NCBI GenBank assembly: GCA_963169565.1
Contig: CAUJDI010000045.1
Location: 77,277-115,492, forward strand
Length of the DNA stretch: 38,216 bases
Reading direction: 5' to 3'
From: Bacillota bacterium
GTDB lineage: Bacteria; Bacillota; Clostridia; Christensenellales; Aristaeellaceae
The notes under the pieces: generated by a model
Databases searched by the model: none
What the model saw: the letters and a program-made list of their open reading frames with translations, nothing else
Told to the model about the DNA's origin: nothing
Part shown: positions 9,399 to 16,476 of the stretch, in pieces
How positions within the stretch are numbered: position 1 is the first letter of the stretch
Layout: each line of letters starts with the position of its first letter
Position numbers and translations under genes: made by a program

Positions 9399-9470
9399 GC
9401 CTGTCTTCTCCGCCTTCTCCTGCCTGCTTCTTCGCGCAAACCTGATGCCCCCGCTGCGCGGCAAGCCGCG

Positions 9471-9493
9471 AAAAAGCCCCGCGCTGCGGGGCT
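9471..9493 (-). terminator. Rho-independent terminator after pduL
   Basis: Read on the minus strand, a seven-base stem AGCCCCG/CGGGGCT with a five-base loop is followed directly by a run of T. It lies about 30 bases after the pduL stop and separates that gene from the arcA operon. Confidence 0.75.
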
Positions 9494-9521
9494 GGGGCTG
9501 ATGCTCTGAATCCGTTCTCGT

Positions 9522-10091
9522 TTACTTGATGATTTCGCCGTATACCTCGCCCGATGCGGCAGCGGCATTGGACTCATCCGTGTCGATGTGCATCGCCAGC
9601 GCGAAGGACGGGTGGGCGCGCACGACGGTATCCCCGAAGATCAGGGAGCGGCCATTGGTAGTCATCCTGACCGATACGACGTCTCTGTCCCTGACGCCCA
9701 TTTCCACCGCCTCTTCCGGCGTCATGTGGATGTGGCGCTTGGCGACGATCACGCCCTCCCTGAGCTCGATCTCGCCCGCGGGGCCGGAGATCCTGCAGCC
9801 TGCCGAGCCGGCGGTATCCCCGCTTTCCCGGATGGGCGGGGTCAGCCCGATCTGGCGGGCGTCGGTCATTGAAAGCTCCACCTGGGTGCTTTTCCGGACA
9901 GGCCCAAGGATGGTGACGATCAGCTGCCCGCGCGGGCCGTTGACAGTCACCTTTTCATTGCTGGCATACTGCCCCGGCTGGGACAGATCCTTCTTTATCG
10001 TCAATTGGTAACCAGGTCCAAACAACGTTTCCAGATCCGCCTGGGACACGTGCGCATGGCGCGCGGAGGTCTCAACCAAAAACTTCATCAT
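9522..10091 (-). CDS. pduL: Phosphate propanoyltransferase (PduL-type acyl-CoA phosphotransferase)
   Basis: This 189-residue protein (188 if the second ATG is used) is a PduL-type phosphotransacylase, which swaps CoA and phosphate on acetyl- or propionyl-CoA. Zinc-binding histidines typical of the family are visible in ETSARHAHVS near the N-terminus and in VAKRHIHMTPEEA about residue 118. The tandem barrel repeats are of normal length. No encapsulation peptide typical of microcompartment PduL precedes the first domain, and no shell genes are near, so it is probably cytosolic and serves acetate or ATP formation from acyl-CoA. It has its own promoter and terminator. The acetyl-CoA produced by ornithine cleavage next door is a plausible substrate, but that link is inference. 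Confidence 0.92.
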   Translation of the reverse strand: MMKFLVETSARHAHVSQADLETLFGPGYQLTIKKDLSQPGQYASNEKVTVNGPRGQLIVTILGPVRKSTQVELSMTDARQIGLTPPIRESGDTAGSAGCRISGPAGEIELREGVIVAKRHIHMTPEEAVEMGVRDRDVVSVRMTTNGRSLIFGDTVVRAHPSFALAMHIDTDESNAAAASGEVYGEIIK

Positions 10092-10113
10092 TCATTCCTC
10101 GCTTTCTGACGTT

Positions 10114-10142
10114 ATTATAAAGAAAATGAGGGTCTGATTCAA
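10114..10142 (-). promoter_or_regulatory. Sigma-A-type promoter of pduL
   Basis: On the minus strand TTGAAT (10142-10137) is followed after exactly 17 bases by a perfect TATAAT (10119-10114). The predicted start of transcription is about 15 bases before the pduL ribosome binding site and ATG. The -35 box overlaps the stop codon of ogt. Confidence 0.8.
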
Positions 10143-10597
10143 GACCTGCCCTCCAGCTCAAGCAGCGCCATTTTCCGATCCAGTCCTCCGCCATAGCCCG
10201 TCAGCGCGCCCGATGCACCGATGACCCGGTGGCAGGGCACGATGATGGACACGGGGTTGCGGTGGATCGCGCCGCCGGCTGCGCGGGCGGCCCCGGGCCT
10301 GCCAGCCTCCAGGGCGATCCGGCCGTAGGTGGCGGTCTTCCCGTAGGGGATCACCATCAGCCGCGCCCAGACCGCCTGCTGGAAGGGGGTGCCCGAAAGC
10401 TTCAGCGGGACATCAAACCGAGTCAGCTCCTTTTTGAAATAGGCGTTGATCTGCCTTTCCGTTTCGAGAAGCAGCGGCGTGCGGTCAGAGCGGCCTGGGA
10501 CGCTGCCCGTCCCGACGAAATCCAGACTAATCAGCCGGCCATCCTCCTCCGTCGCCGTCATCAGGCCCAGCGGTGTGTCAAAAAACCTCTCCGGCAT
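10139..10597 (-). CDS. ogt: Methylated-DNA--protein-cysteine methyltransferase
   Basis: This 152-residue suicide enzyme removes methyl groups from O6-methylguanine. The active-site motif IIVPCHRV carries the acceptor cysteine, GTPFQQAVWARL and IPYGKTATYG form the DNA-binding winged helix, and GYGGGLDRKMALLELE closes the fold. The ATG at 10597 is chosen because AGGGAG lies about ten bases upstream; a GTG six codons earlier would sit on top of that site. Length is typical for Ogt. It is transcribed towards pduL, which also has its own promoter. Confidence 0.93.
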   Translation of the reverse strand: MPERFFDTPLGLMTATEEDGRLISLDFVGTGSVPGRSDRTPLLLETERQINAYFKKELTRFDVPLKLSGTPFQQAVWARLMVIPYGKTATYGRIALEAGRPGAARAAGGAIHRNPVSIIVPCHRVIGASGALTGYGGGLDRKMALLELEGRS

Positions 10598-10629
10598 GCC
10601 GTTTTCTCCCTTCACTTGCTTGTATTTTT

Positions 10630-10659
10630 ACAGTAATCCGGAGAACAGCGGCGTGTCAA
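10630..10659 (-). promoter_or_regulatory. Candidate promoter of ogt
   Basis: On the minus strand a perfect TTGACA (10659-10654) is followed after 18 bases by TACTGT (10635-10630), a weak -10 box. It lies about 33 bases before the ogt ATG. The good -35 box and position support it; the poor -10 box lowers confidence. Confidence 0.5.
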
Positions 10660-10760
10660 GGCGGCGTTTAGAAAGCTGATTTCAGGCGGCCTTTTCCCGC
10701 TGATCGATCAGGGAACGGAAATTTTTTGAAAACGCTAGACAAATCAGTTGGAATATGTTA

Positions 10761-10847
10761 GTGTTTTCCGCGGACCAAGCCCAGGGGATTATGGTGTTCC
10801 TCCAGCTATTGTTCATCAGGCAACTGATGCGTCGGCCATGGAAACAC
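10761..10847 (+). ncRNA. Candidate structured leader RNA upstream of the zinc-ribbon gene
   Basis: The sequence folds on paper into a closed multi-stem element. Outer arms GTGTTTTCC (10761-10769) and GGAAACAC (10840-10847) pair over eight base pairs with one bulge. Inside lies a perfect six-base stem CATCAG/CTGATG closed by a GCAA (GNRA) tetraloop at 10814-10829, and a weaker GGGGA/TCCTC stem before it. It starts 131 bases before the zinc-ribbon ATG. It matches no riboswitch class I recognise. It may be a cis-regulatory leader or a small RNA. A cre-like TGAAAACGCTA stands at 10727-10737. Confidence 0.35.
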
Positions 10848-10891
10848 ATCTCGCATCGGTTTGGACAATCAAGAAGGAGGGACATGTTATC

Positions 10892-11173
10892 ATGTACACC
10901 GACAAAACCCTGACCTGCCGCGAGTGCGGCGCCGAATTCCCCTTCACCTCTTCCGAGCAGGCTTTCTACGCCGAAAAGGGCTTCCAGAATGAGCCCGGCC
11001 GCTGCCCCAACTGCCGTGCCAACCGCCGGACCCAGGGCCGCGGCGAGCGCCAGATGTTCTCCGTGATCTGCGATGACTGCGGCGCTACCACCCAGGTGCC
11101 CTTCCAGCCCCGCGGTGACCGTCCGGTCTACTGCCATGACTGCTACGGCAAGCACAACCAGGCCCGTTACTGA
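10892..11173 (+). CDS. Small zinc-ribbon protein (CxxC family)
   Basis: This 93-residue protein has two zinc-binding halves. The first has CRECGAEF and, about 30 residues on, CPNCRANRR. The second has CDDCGATTQVPF and then CHDCY. Eight cysteines as four CxxC pairs suggest two zinc ribbons, as in the zf-trcl and CxxC-x17-CxxC families common in Clostridia. The molecular role is unknown; RNA or protein binding are guesses. The ATG at 10892 is chosen because the ribbon starts there and GGAGG lies 11 bases upstream. The frame is open further upstream, but those residues show no family resemblance. The gene is monocistronic, ending at a strong terminator. Confidence 0.85.
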   Translation: MYTDKTLTCRECGAEFPFTSSEQAFYAEKGFQNEPGRCPNCRANRRTQGRGERQMFSVICDDCGATTQVPFQPRGDRPVYCHDCYGKHNQARY

Positions 11174-11209
11174 GAAAGGCTTATCGCCGACAAGGCGGTC
11201 TTCCTGATC

Positions 11210-11232
11210 AAAGCGCCTCCGGGCGCTTTTTT
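11210..11232 (+). terminator. Rho-independent terminator after the zinc-ribbon gene
   Basis: An eight-base stem AAAGCGCC/GGCGCTTT with loop TCCG continues into six T residues. It lies between the convergent zinc-ribbon and nadD genes and could also slow transcripts coming from nadD. Confidence 0.85.
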
Positions 11233-11250
11233 GTTGCTGAGCCGGAACGA

Positions 11251-11847
11251 TCAGGACCGGTAAAGATTTTTCTGCAGGATATAGTTAAAAACAGCCGGAT
11301 GGACGAACGGACGGATGTCCTGACCTGTTTTGATGGCCATGCGGACCTGACTGGAGGAGATGTCAGGGCCGGCCTCGGTCAGAAGGGTGCTGATGAGGCC
11401 GTAGCCTGCATGCAGCCGCCGCTGCTCCTCCCTGACGTCTTCCAAAAGGTTCCCGGGCCTGAGCACCACGATCATTCTGCACAGCTGCGCCACGCGCTGA
11501 GCGGTCTTCCACGTAGGAAACTGGTACAGAGTATCGGTGCCGATGATGTAATGCAGTTCGCTTTCCGGCCATTCCCGTTTGAGTTCCGTCAGGGTATCCA
11601 CGGAATAAGTACGCCCCGCCCGATTCAGTTCCCTTTCGGAAACCGCAAAGGCGGGCTCGCCGCCGATCGCCAGGCGGATCATCTTCAGGCGGTCAGCGCC
11701 GGATGCGAAAGGCGTCTTGTGGGGCGGGTCGCCATCGGGCAGGAACAGCACCTGATCAAGCCCGTCTTCCTTCAGCGCCGCGCGGGCGATCTGCGTGTGC
11801 CCGACGTGAACAGGGTCAAAGGTGCCGCCCATGATGCCAAGGCGCAT
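11251..11847 (-). CDS. nadD: Nicotinate-nucleotide adenylyltransferase
   Basis: This 198-residue enzyme adenylates nicotinic acid mononucleotide to deamido-NAD. The nucleotidyltransferase signature GGTFDPVHVGH is at residues 8-18, with the HxGH active site. IIGTDTLYQFPTW and the C-terminal ISSSQVRMAI (ISSTxxR type) complete the family pattern. The ATG at 11847 is preceded by GGAGG and places the signature at the usual distance from the N-terminus; an upstream frame extension is discarded. It is divergent from nadE-pncB, so the genes bracketing 11848-12032 form an NAD biosynthesis locus. Confidence 0.94.
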   Translation of the reverse strand: MRLGIMGGTFDPVHVGHTQIARAALKEDGLDQVLFLPDGDPPHKTPFASGADRLKMIRLAIGGEPAFAVSERELNRAGRTYSVDTLTELKREWPESELHYIIGTDTLYQFPTWKTAQRVAQLCRMIVVLRPGNLLEDVREEQRRLHAGYGLISTLLTEAGPDISSSQVRMAIKTGQDIRPFVHPAVFNYILQKNLYRS

Positions 11848-11926
11848 ATCCGGTCCTCCGCTCCTTTTTGCGTTCAGTATACAGGAATCGGCCCCTCCGT
11901 GCCACTTCAACGATGAAGTCCGCATA

Positions 11927-11955
11927 TTGAAAAGGGAAACGGCTTGACTTATAGT
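11927..11955 (+). promoter_or_regulatory. Sigma-A-type promoter of nadE-pncB
   Basis: TTGAAA (11927-11932), a 17-base spacer and TATAGT (11950-11955) form a good promoter. The predicted transcript starts near 11962 and reaches the nadE start about 70 bases later. An in-frame TTG at 11967 would leave almost no leader, which supports a later nadE start. Confidence 0.65.
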
Positions 11956-12032
11956 GAAAGGCGGACTTGACAGGCCGGCAGGGTGGAGTAACCGGCGGAA
12001 AGCGGGAAGATTTGTCAGGAAAATGGTTGGTT

Positions 12033-13835
12033 ATGGCCTGTGCTCCCCAGTTTGGAGCGCCGGGGGATATCACGGAAAACAGCGAAGCGATCCTTCGCCG
12101 TGTCAGGGAGGCCCGTCAGGCAGGAGCCCGTCTGCTTCTCCTGCCGGAACTGAGCCTCTCCGGCGGGACCTGCGGGGAGATGTTCCGGCATGACACGCTG
12201 TTGAGCGCCTGCGAGGAAGCCTCCGGGAAGATCGCGGCCGCCTGCGGGGGGATGCTCTGCGTGTTCGGCCTTCCGGTCAGGTCAGGCAGGCAGGTGCTGA
12301 ACGCCGCCGCGGTCGCGCTGAACGGAAGCATCATCGGCTTTACGGTCAAACAGAACCTGTCGCCATTGGAGCGTCTGTGTTTTTCCCCGGTGGTTCCGCC
12401 ATCTGTCCGCTGGCAGGGAAGGGAAGTCCCCTGCGCGACGTCGCAGGCCGTTCCGGTTCCGGGCGCAGGCTGTGCCGAAGCGGTCGTCCGCTTTTATGAT
12501 GACCTTCCTCTTTTAACGGATTCGGCGCTGCCGGCAGACCGCCCGGTCATTCTGCTGTGCCCGGCGCTGCACCCGTACCTTGCGGGGCGGCGGGACGAGG
12601 TGACGGCCGGGATCGCGGCGATGACGGTCAATGGCCATGCGGTCGCCTACGCCTCAGCCGGCGCCAACGAATCCACCACTGATCAGGTCTTTGCGGGTGT
12701 ATCCGTGATCGCCCGGCAGGGCGAAGTGCTTGACGCCAGCCAGCCGTTTTCCGGTGTTCCCGCATCCGCGTCCTTCCCGGCTGAGGGGTTCCCCCTTTCC
12801 GGCAGTCGGTTGGCACAGCCGGAGGTCGCCGTCAGGGCAGGAGACCCGGTCATGCCCTATGCCCCGCCTGAAGGCAGGGAGCGCGCCGCCTGGTGTAGGG
12901 AGTGCGTGGAGATCGCGGCGAGAGGCCTTGCAACCCGCATGGCCCACATTCATGCCGGGGCCGCCGTACTGGGCGTGTCGGGCGGGCTGGACTCCGCGTT
13001 GGCGCTGATCATCATCAAACGCGCCTTTGACATCCTCAAACTGGACGACGCAGGCATCCACGCCTTCTCCCTCCCTGCGCTCGGCTCGTCGGAGAAAACG
13101 GGCTGCAACGCGCTTCGTCTGATCAAGTCACTGGGGCTCACCCCCCGCGTGATCGACCTGAAGGAGAGCGTGCTGAGACATTTCGAGGACATCGGCCATG
13201 ACGCGCAGGACTTCAGCGTCGTTTATGAGAACGCGCAGGCGCGCGAGCGGACCCAGGTGCTGATGGACCTGGCCAACCGTTATGGCGGGCTCATGGTGGG
13301 CACCGGCGACCTGAGTGAGCTTGCGCTGGGGTTTGCCACCTTCGGCGGCGATCACCTTTGCATGTACGGCGTCAACGCAGGGCTGTACAAGAGCGCCATC
13401 CGGCTGATCATCAGGCAGGCTGTACTGGACGCAGGACCGGGTGAAATGAGAGACACGCTGACGGACATCCTGGAAACGCCCATCAGCCCGGAATTGCTGC
13501 CGGGCACGGACGGCGGGATCCGCCAGCAGACGGAAAACATCCTCGGCCCCTACCTGCTCAACGATTTTTTTCTTCACCACTTCCTTACCGCGCAGGCCTC
13601 CCCGCGGACCCTGCTGGAACTGACCGCGGATGCCTTTGGCGGCGAGTATGGGAAGGATGAGGTCGTCAGCCGCATGCGCGCCTTCTTTACGCGTTTTTTC
13701 AACAGCCAGTTCAAGCGCGGCTGCATGCCCGACGGGCCTCAGGTATTGGAGGTATCCCTGTCGCCCCGCGGATTTTTCCTGCTTCCCTCCGACGCGAGCG
13801 CGGATGCCTGGCTGAAGGAGATCGCCGGGCTTTGA
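12033..13835 (+). CDS. nadE: NAD synthase, glutamine-dependent type with degenerate glutaminase domain
   Basis: This protein of about 600 residues has the two-domain layout of glutamine-dependent NAD synthase. The C-terminal synthetase is intact: SGGLDSAL (residues 316-323) is the ATP pyrophosphatase loop, followed by GTGDLSELALGFATFGGDH. The N-terminal nitrilase-like domain keeps PELSLSG with the general-base Glu (residue 39) and the Lys of KQNL (residue 106). Where the family has ICEDLW with the nucleophilic Cys, this protein reads FYDDLP, with Tyr at residue 155. Glutamine hydrolysis is therefore probably lost and free ammonia used. The start is uncertain: ATG 12033 is given, and TTG 12027 has better spacing to AGGA. 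pncB follows 23 bases downstream. Confidence 0.88.
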   Translation: MACAPQFGAPGDITENSEAILRRVREARQAGARLLLLPELSLSGGTCGEMFRHDTLLSACEEASGKIAAACGGMLCVFGLPVRSGRQVLNAAAVALNGSIIGFTVKQNLSPLERLCFSPVVPPSVRWQGREVPCATSQAVPVPGAGCAEAVVRFYDDLPLLTDSALPADRPVILLCPALHPYLAGRRDEVTAGIAAMTVNGHAVAYASAGANESTTDQVFAGVSVIARQGEVLDASQPFSGVPASASFPAEGFPLSGSRLAQPEVAVRAGDPVMPYAPPEGRERAAWCRECVEIAARGLATRMAHIHAGAAVLGVSGGLDSALALIIIKRAFDILKLDDAGIHAFSLPALGSSEKTGCNALRLIKSLGLTPRVIDLKESVLRHFEDIGHDAQDFSVVYENAQARERTQVLMDLANRYGGLMVGTGDLSELALGFATFGGDHLCMYGVNAGLYKSAIRLIIRQAVLDAGPGEMRDTLTDILETPISPELLPGTDGGIRQQTENILGPYLLNDFFLHHFLTAQASPRTLLELTADAFGGEYGKDEVVSRMRAFFTRFFNSQFKRGCMPDGPQVLEVSLSPRGFFLLPSDASADAWLKEIAGL

Positions 13836-13858
13836 GCCCCTGAAGAAAGGGTCACGTG

Positions 13859-15289
13859 ATGGATAATCTGACCTTGCTGACGGACCTGTACCAGCTGACG
13901 ATGCTGTATGGCTATTTTCGCAGCGGGATGGATGGCCGCAGGGCCGTCTTTACGATGTTTTTCCGCCAGACGCCGGGGCTCAACTACGCCGTGATGGCCG
14001 GAAACGAGCAGCTCAGGGACTATATCCTTTCCCTGCGCTTCACCAGGGAAGATCTGGGGTATCTCGGCAGCCTGAACCTGTTTGACGGTCATTTTCTGGA
14101 CTATCTGAAGGATTTCCGCTTTACGGGGAACATCGACATCGTCCGGGAAGGCAGCTTCGTTTTTCCCGGCGAACCCCTCTTGCGCGTGGACGCGCCGCTC
14201 GCCCAGGCCCAGCTGGTCGAAACCGCGCTGCTGAACCTCATCGGCCACCAGACGCTGATCGCCACCAAGGCGAACCGGGTCGCAAGGGCTGCCCAGGGAG
14301 ACCGGGTGATGGAGTTTGGCCTGAGGCGCGCGCAGGGGCCGGACGCCGGGGTTCTTGGCTCGCGCGCCGCGGCCGTCGGCGGCTGTACGTCCACCAGCAA
14401 CGTGCTTGCAGGCAGGATGTTCGGCATCCCGGTGAGCGGCACCCATGCGCACAGCTGGGTCATGAGCTTCCCAAGCGAGTTGGAGGCCTTCCGCGCCTAC
14501 GCCGCCTGTTTCCCGGACAGCTGCCTGCTTTTGGTAGATACCTATGACACGCTGACCTCGGGCCTCCCCAACGCGATCACCGTGTTCAGGGAACTGCGTG
14601 AACAGGGCCATGAACCCCTGGGCATCCGGCTGGACTCCGGCGACCTGGCCTACCTGAGCATCAAGGCGCGGAAGATGCTGGATGAGGCGGGGTTTGAGAA
14701 TACCCTGATCTGCGCGAGCAACGACCTGGATGAGTACCTGATCCGTGACCTGAAGCTGCAGGGCGCGCGGATCAGCCTGTGGGGAGTGGGCACAAAGCTG
14801 ATCACCAGCGCGGACCGTTCCGCCTTCGGCGGCGTGTATAAGATGTGCGCGCTGGAGGAGGACGGGGTGCTGATGCCAAAGATCAAGGTATCCGACAACC
14901 CGGACAAGGTCACCCTGCCCGGGCGCCAGGAACTCTACCGGTTATATACCTCCAACGGGATGGCGGCGGCGGACCTCATCGCGCTGGATGACGAAGAGGA
15001 GAGCCTGACCAAACCACTGACGATCTTTGATCCGAAAGATACCTGGAAGAGGATGACGCTCACGGAGTATTCCGTCAGAAAGATGCTGGAGCCGCTGATC
15101 GCAGGCGGCCGTCCGGCCAATGAGCTTCCGTCGCTGAAGGAGATCCAGGCTTTCAGGCAGCAGGAGGAGAAGACCATCTGGGAGCAGCACCTGCGGCTTG
15201 TCAACCCAAGCGCTTTCAAGGTTGACCTGTCCGACAGGCTCTGGCAGCTGCGCAGCAGGCTGCTGCATGGCAGGGGACGGGACGTCTGA
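13859..15289 (+). CDS. pncB: Nicotinate phosphoribosyltransferase
   Basis: This 476-residue enzyme makes nicotinic acid mononucleotide from nicotinate and PRPP, feeding NadD and NadE in the salvage route. Recognisable parts are LLTDLYQLTMLYGYF at the N-terminus, MEFGLRRAQGPDAG, the active-site loop SGTHAHSWVMSF, IRLDSGDLAYLS, and WGVGTKLITS. The ATG at 13859 follows AAAGG nine bases upstream; a GTG one codon earlier is less likely. It lies 23 bases after nadE in one transcript, and a strong terminator ends the unit. Length is normal. Confidence 0.95.
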   Translation: MDNLTLLTDLYQLTMLYGYFRSGMDGRRAVFTMFFRQTPGLNYAVMAGNEQLRDYILSLRFTREDLGYLGSLNLFDGHFLDYLKDFRFTGNIDIVREGSFVFPGEPLLRVDAPLAQAQLVETALLNLIGHQTLIATKANRVARAAQGDRVMEFGLRRAQGPDAGVLGSRAAAVGGCTSTSNVLAGRMFGIPVSGTHAHSWVMSFPSELEAFRAYAACFPDSCLLLVDTYDTLTSGLPNAITVFRELREQGHEPLGIRLDSGDLAYLSIKARKMLDEAGFENTLICASNDLDEYLIRDLKLQGARISLWGVGTKLITSADRSAFGGVYKMCALEEDGVLMPKIKVSDNPDKVTLPGRQELYRLYTSNGMAAADLIALDDEEESLTKPLTIFDPKDTWKRMTLTEYSVRKMLEPLIAGGRPANELPSLKEIQAFRQQEEKTIWEQHLRLVNPSAFKVDLSDRLWQLRSRLLHGRGRDV

Positions 15290-15337
15290 CGGACATGCGG
15301 CGCAGACAGGCATTTGTTCAGTAAATCGCATAAAAAC

Positions 15338-15372
15338 AATCCATCCGCCCCATTCACAGCGGATGGATTTTT
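15338..15372 (+). terminator. Strong terminator after pncB, probably bidirectional
   Basis: An eleven-base perfect stem AATCCATCCGC/GCGGATGGATT with a ten-base loop is followed by TTT on the plus strand. On the minus strand it is followed by GTTTTTA, so it may also end the transcript of the phasin-like gene from the other side. Confidence 0.8.
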
Positions 15373-15394
15373 GCTTCAGGAAGCAGTTTATGAT

Positions 15395-15434
15395 GCGGTA
15401 GCGGCTTGCGCTTCAGGCTGACGCGCCGCACCGC
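15395..15434. other. GC-rich hairpin in the convergent pncB / phasin-like spacer
   Basis: Arms GCGGT-A-GCGGC (15395-15405) and GCCGC-ACCGC (15425-15434) pair over ten base pairs with one bulged A. No T run follows on either strand, so it is not a classic terminator. It may stabilise the 3' end of the phasin-like mRNA. Confidence 0.4.
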
Positions 15435-15458
15435 GAGGCTGATCGAACCATCCCCGCT

Positions 15459-16052
15459 CTAAAAATCAGGCGGGACGGACTGCTTGAGGTGTTCGTTCAT
15501 GTTGTTGGTCTGGGATCTTTTCACGTTCAGGTCATCATCAGGGGCTGTCGGGGTCGCGGAGGACAGCGGGTCGTTGCCAGTGTTTACCGTCTGGCCGCCG
15601 TTCTCCCCGGGGCGCCTGATGTCCAGGTCATACTCCGAATCCGTGACGCCAGGTTTGCCGATGTGCTCATCCTCGCCGTAAGTTTCATCAGCCGCTTTCT
15701 TCTCGGCCTCGGCTTCGGCCTTGTCCATCTCAGCGACCATGGCATGGACGGCAGCCCGCTCATCCTCGCTGAGGCCGTGGACCTGACGCGCAATCAAGGC
15801 CAGGTGCGCTTTCCTGCCGCTCTGCGCGTCCTGCTTCCCGATGTCCTTTACCGCGTCAACGGCCGTCTTCACCGCCCTGCCGCCGGCCTGAACGGCAGTC
15901 TCTACGGCTTTCTCCCCTTTTTGGGCAAGTTCCTGCGCCAGTTCGCTCTCGGCAAAGCCGATGATCGCGTCCCTGGATTTTTCAACGCTGCTGATGATCC
16001 CGCCGATGCCGGCCATCACGATCCGTTTCAGTTTCTCATCAAGGTTTTCCAT
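15459..16052 (-). CDS. Phasin-like protein with long acidic tail
   Basis: This 197-residue protein was not assigned to a named gene. The first 70 residues look like the short phasin-like family of Clostridia: LDEKLKRIVMAGIGGIISSVEKSRD, then an amphipathic helix with LAQKGEKAVETAV and AGGRAVKTAVDAV. A lysine- and glutamate-rich helical middle follows. The last 60 residues are acidic, rich in D, G, P, N and S, and probably disordered. No signal peptide or membrane span is seen. The ATG at 16052 is chosen because GGAGG lies eight bases upstream. A role at the cell envelope or in stress is only suggested by the divergent glsB-like neighbour and a shared promoter motif. Confidence 0.7.
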   Translation of the reverse strand: MENLDEKLKRIVMAGIGGIISSVEKSRDAIIGFAESELAQELAQKGEKAVETAVQAGGRAVKTAVDAVKDIGKQDAQSGRKAHLALIARQVHGLSEDERAAVHAMVAEMDKAEAEAEKKAADETYGEDEHIGKPGVTDSEYDLDIRRPGENGGQTVNTGNDPLSSATPTAPDDDLNVKRSQTNNMNEHLKQSVPPDF

Positions 16053-16075
16053 TTCAATCACCTCCGGACAAAGTG

Positions 16076-16142
16076 AATATACCCGCCGCAGATCGTGTGA
16101 AAGATCCTGGACGGCCGCAGCAAGCCAGGCAGGGGGTATATT
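16076..16142. promoter_or_regulatory. Inverted pair of GGGTATATT motifs in a divergent promoter region
   Basis: The nine-base motif GGGTATATT occurs on the minus strand at 16084-16076 and on the plus strand at 16134-16142. One copy points to each divergent gene, 24-42 bases before its start codon. No sigma-A -35 box stands 17 bases upstream of either copy, so an alternative sigma factor or a shared regulator is plausible. Confidence 0.45.
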
Positions 16143-16183
16143 ATGAACATTCCTGGTCAGTCAAAAGAAGCAAGGAGGTCATC

Positions 16184-16432
16184 ATGATCGTCAATCTGTT
16201 GATTTGGGTGGTGTTCGGCGCTCTGGCCGGCTGGATCGCCGGCAGGCTCATGGGCAGCAGCGCAGGATTCATTGCCAACGTCATCCTGGGCATCATCGGC
16301 AGCGTGGTCGGCGGCTTCGCTGCGGGGCTGCTGGGCATCCGTTACAATGAGGGGTTCAGCCTTGCCTCCCTGATCGTCGCGGTAGCCGGAGCGTGTATCG
16401 TCATTTTCCTTGTCCGAAAAGTCAGGAAATAG
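16184..16432 (+). CDS. GlsB/YeaQ/YmgE-family stress-response membrane protein
   Basis: This 82-residue, very hydrophobic protein has three predicted membrane spans: VNLLIWVVFGALAGWIAG (about 2-19), a glycine-rich hairpin FIANVILGIIGSVVGG, and LIVAVAGACIVIFLV near the end. The GxxxG-rich pattern is that of the transglycosylase-associated or GlsB family, induced by stress in many bacteria but without known chemistry. The ATG at 16184 has AGGAGG at ideal spacing. The gene is alone on its strand and ends near a hairpin shared with the convergent RNA methyltransferase gene. Confidence 0.88.
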   Translation: MIVNLLIWVVFGALAGWIAGRLMGSSAGFIANVILGIIGSVVGGFAAGLLGIRYNEGFSLASLIVAVAGACIVIFLVRKVRK

Positions 16433-16445
16433 CTGACACCGTGAC

Positions 16446-16475
16446 AAAAAGCGGGCGCTTCAAAAGTGCCTGCTT
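16446..16475. terminator. Convergent terminator hairpin between glsB-like and trmH-like genes
   Basis: Arms AAGCGGGCGCTT (16449-16460) and AAGTGCCTGCTT (16464-16475) pair over twelve positions, two of them G-U on the plus strand. Five T residues follow on the minus strand only, where two pairs become A-C mismatches. Function as a two-way terminator is likely but not ideal on either strand. Confidence 0.5.
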
Positions 16476-16476
16476 C

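Noticed and set aside
8218-9399. 393-residue plus-strand frame opposite arcA
   Set aside because: Arginine deiminase motifs on the minus strand are complete; the plus-strand frame shows no family features.
9340-9521. Cobalamin riboswitch for the B12-dependent ornithine pathway
   Set aside because: The short spacer holds only the pduL terminator and the palindrome; no B12-box-like sequence was recognised.
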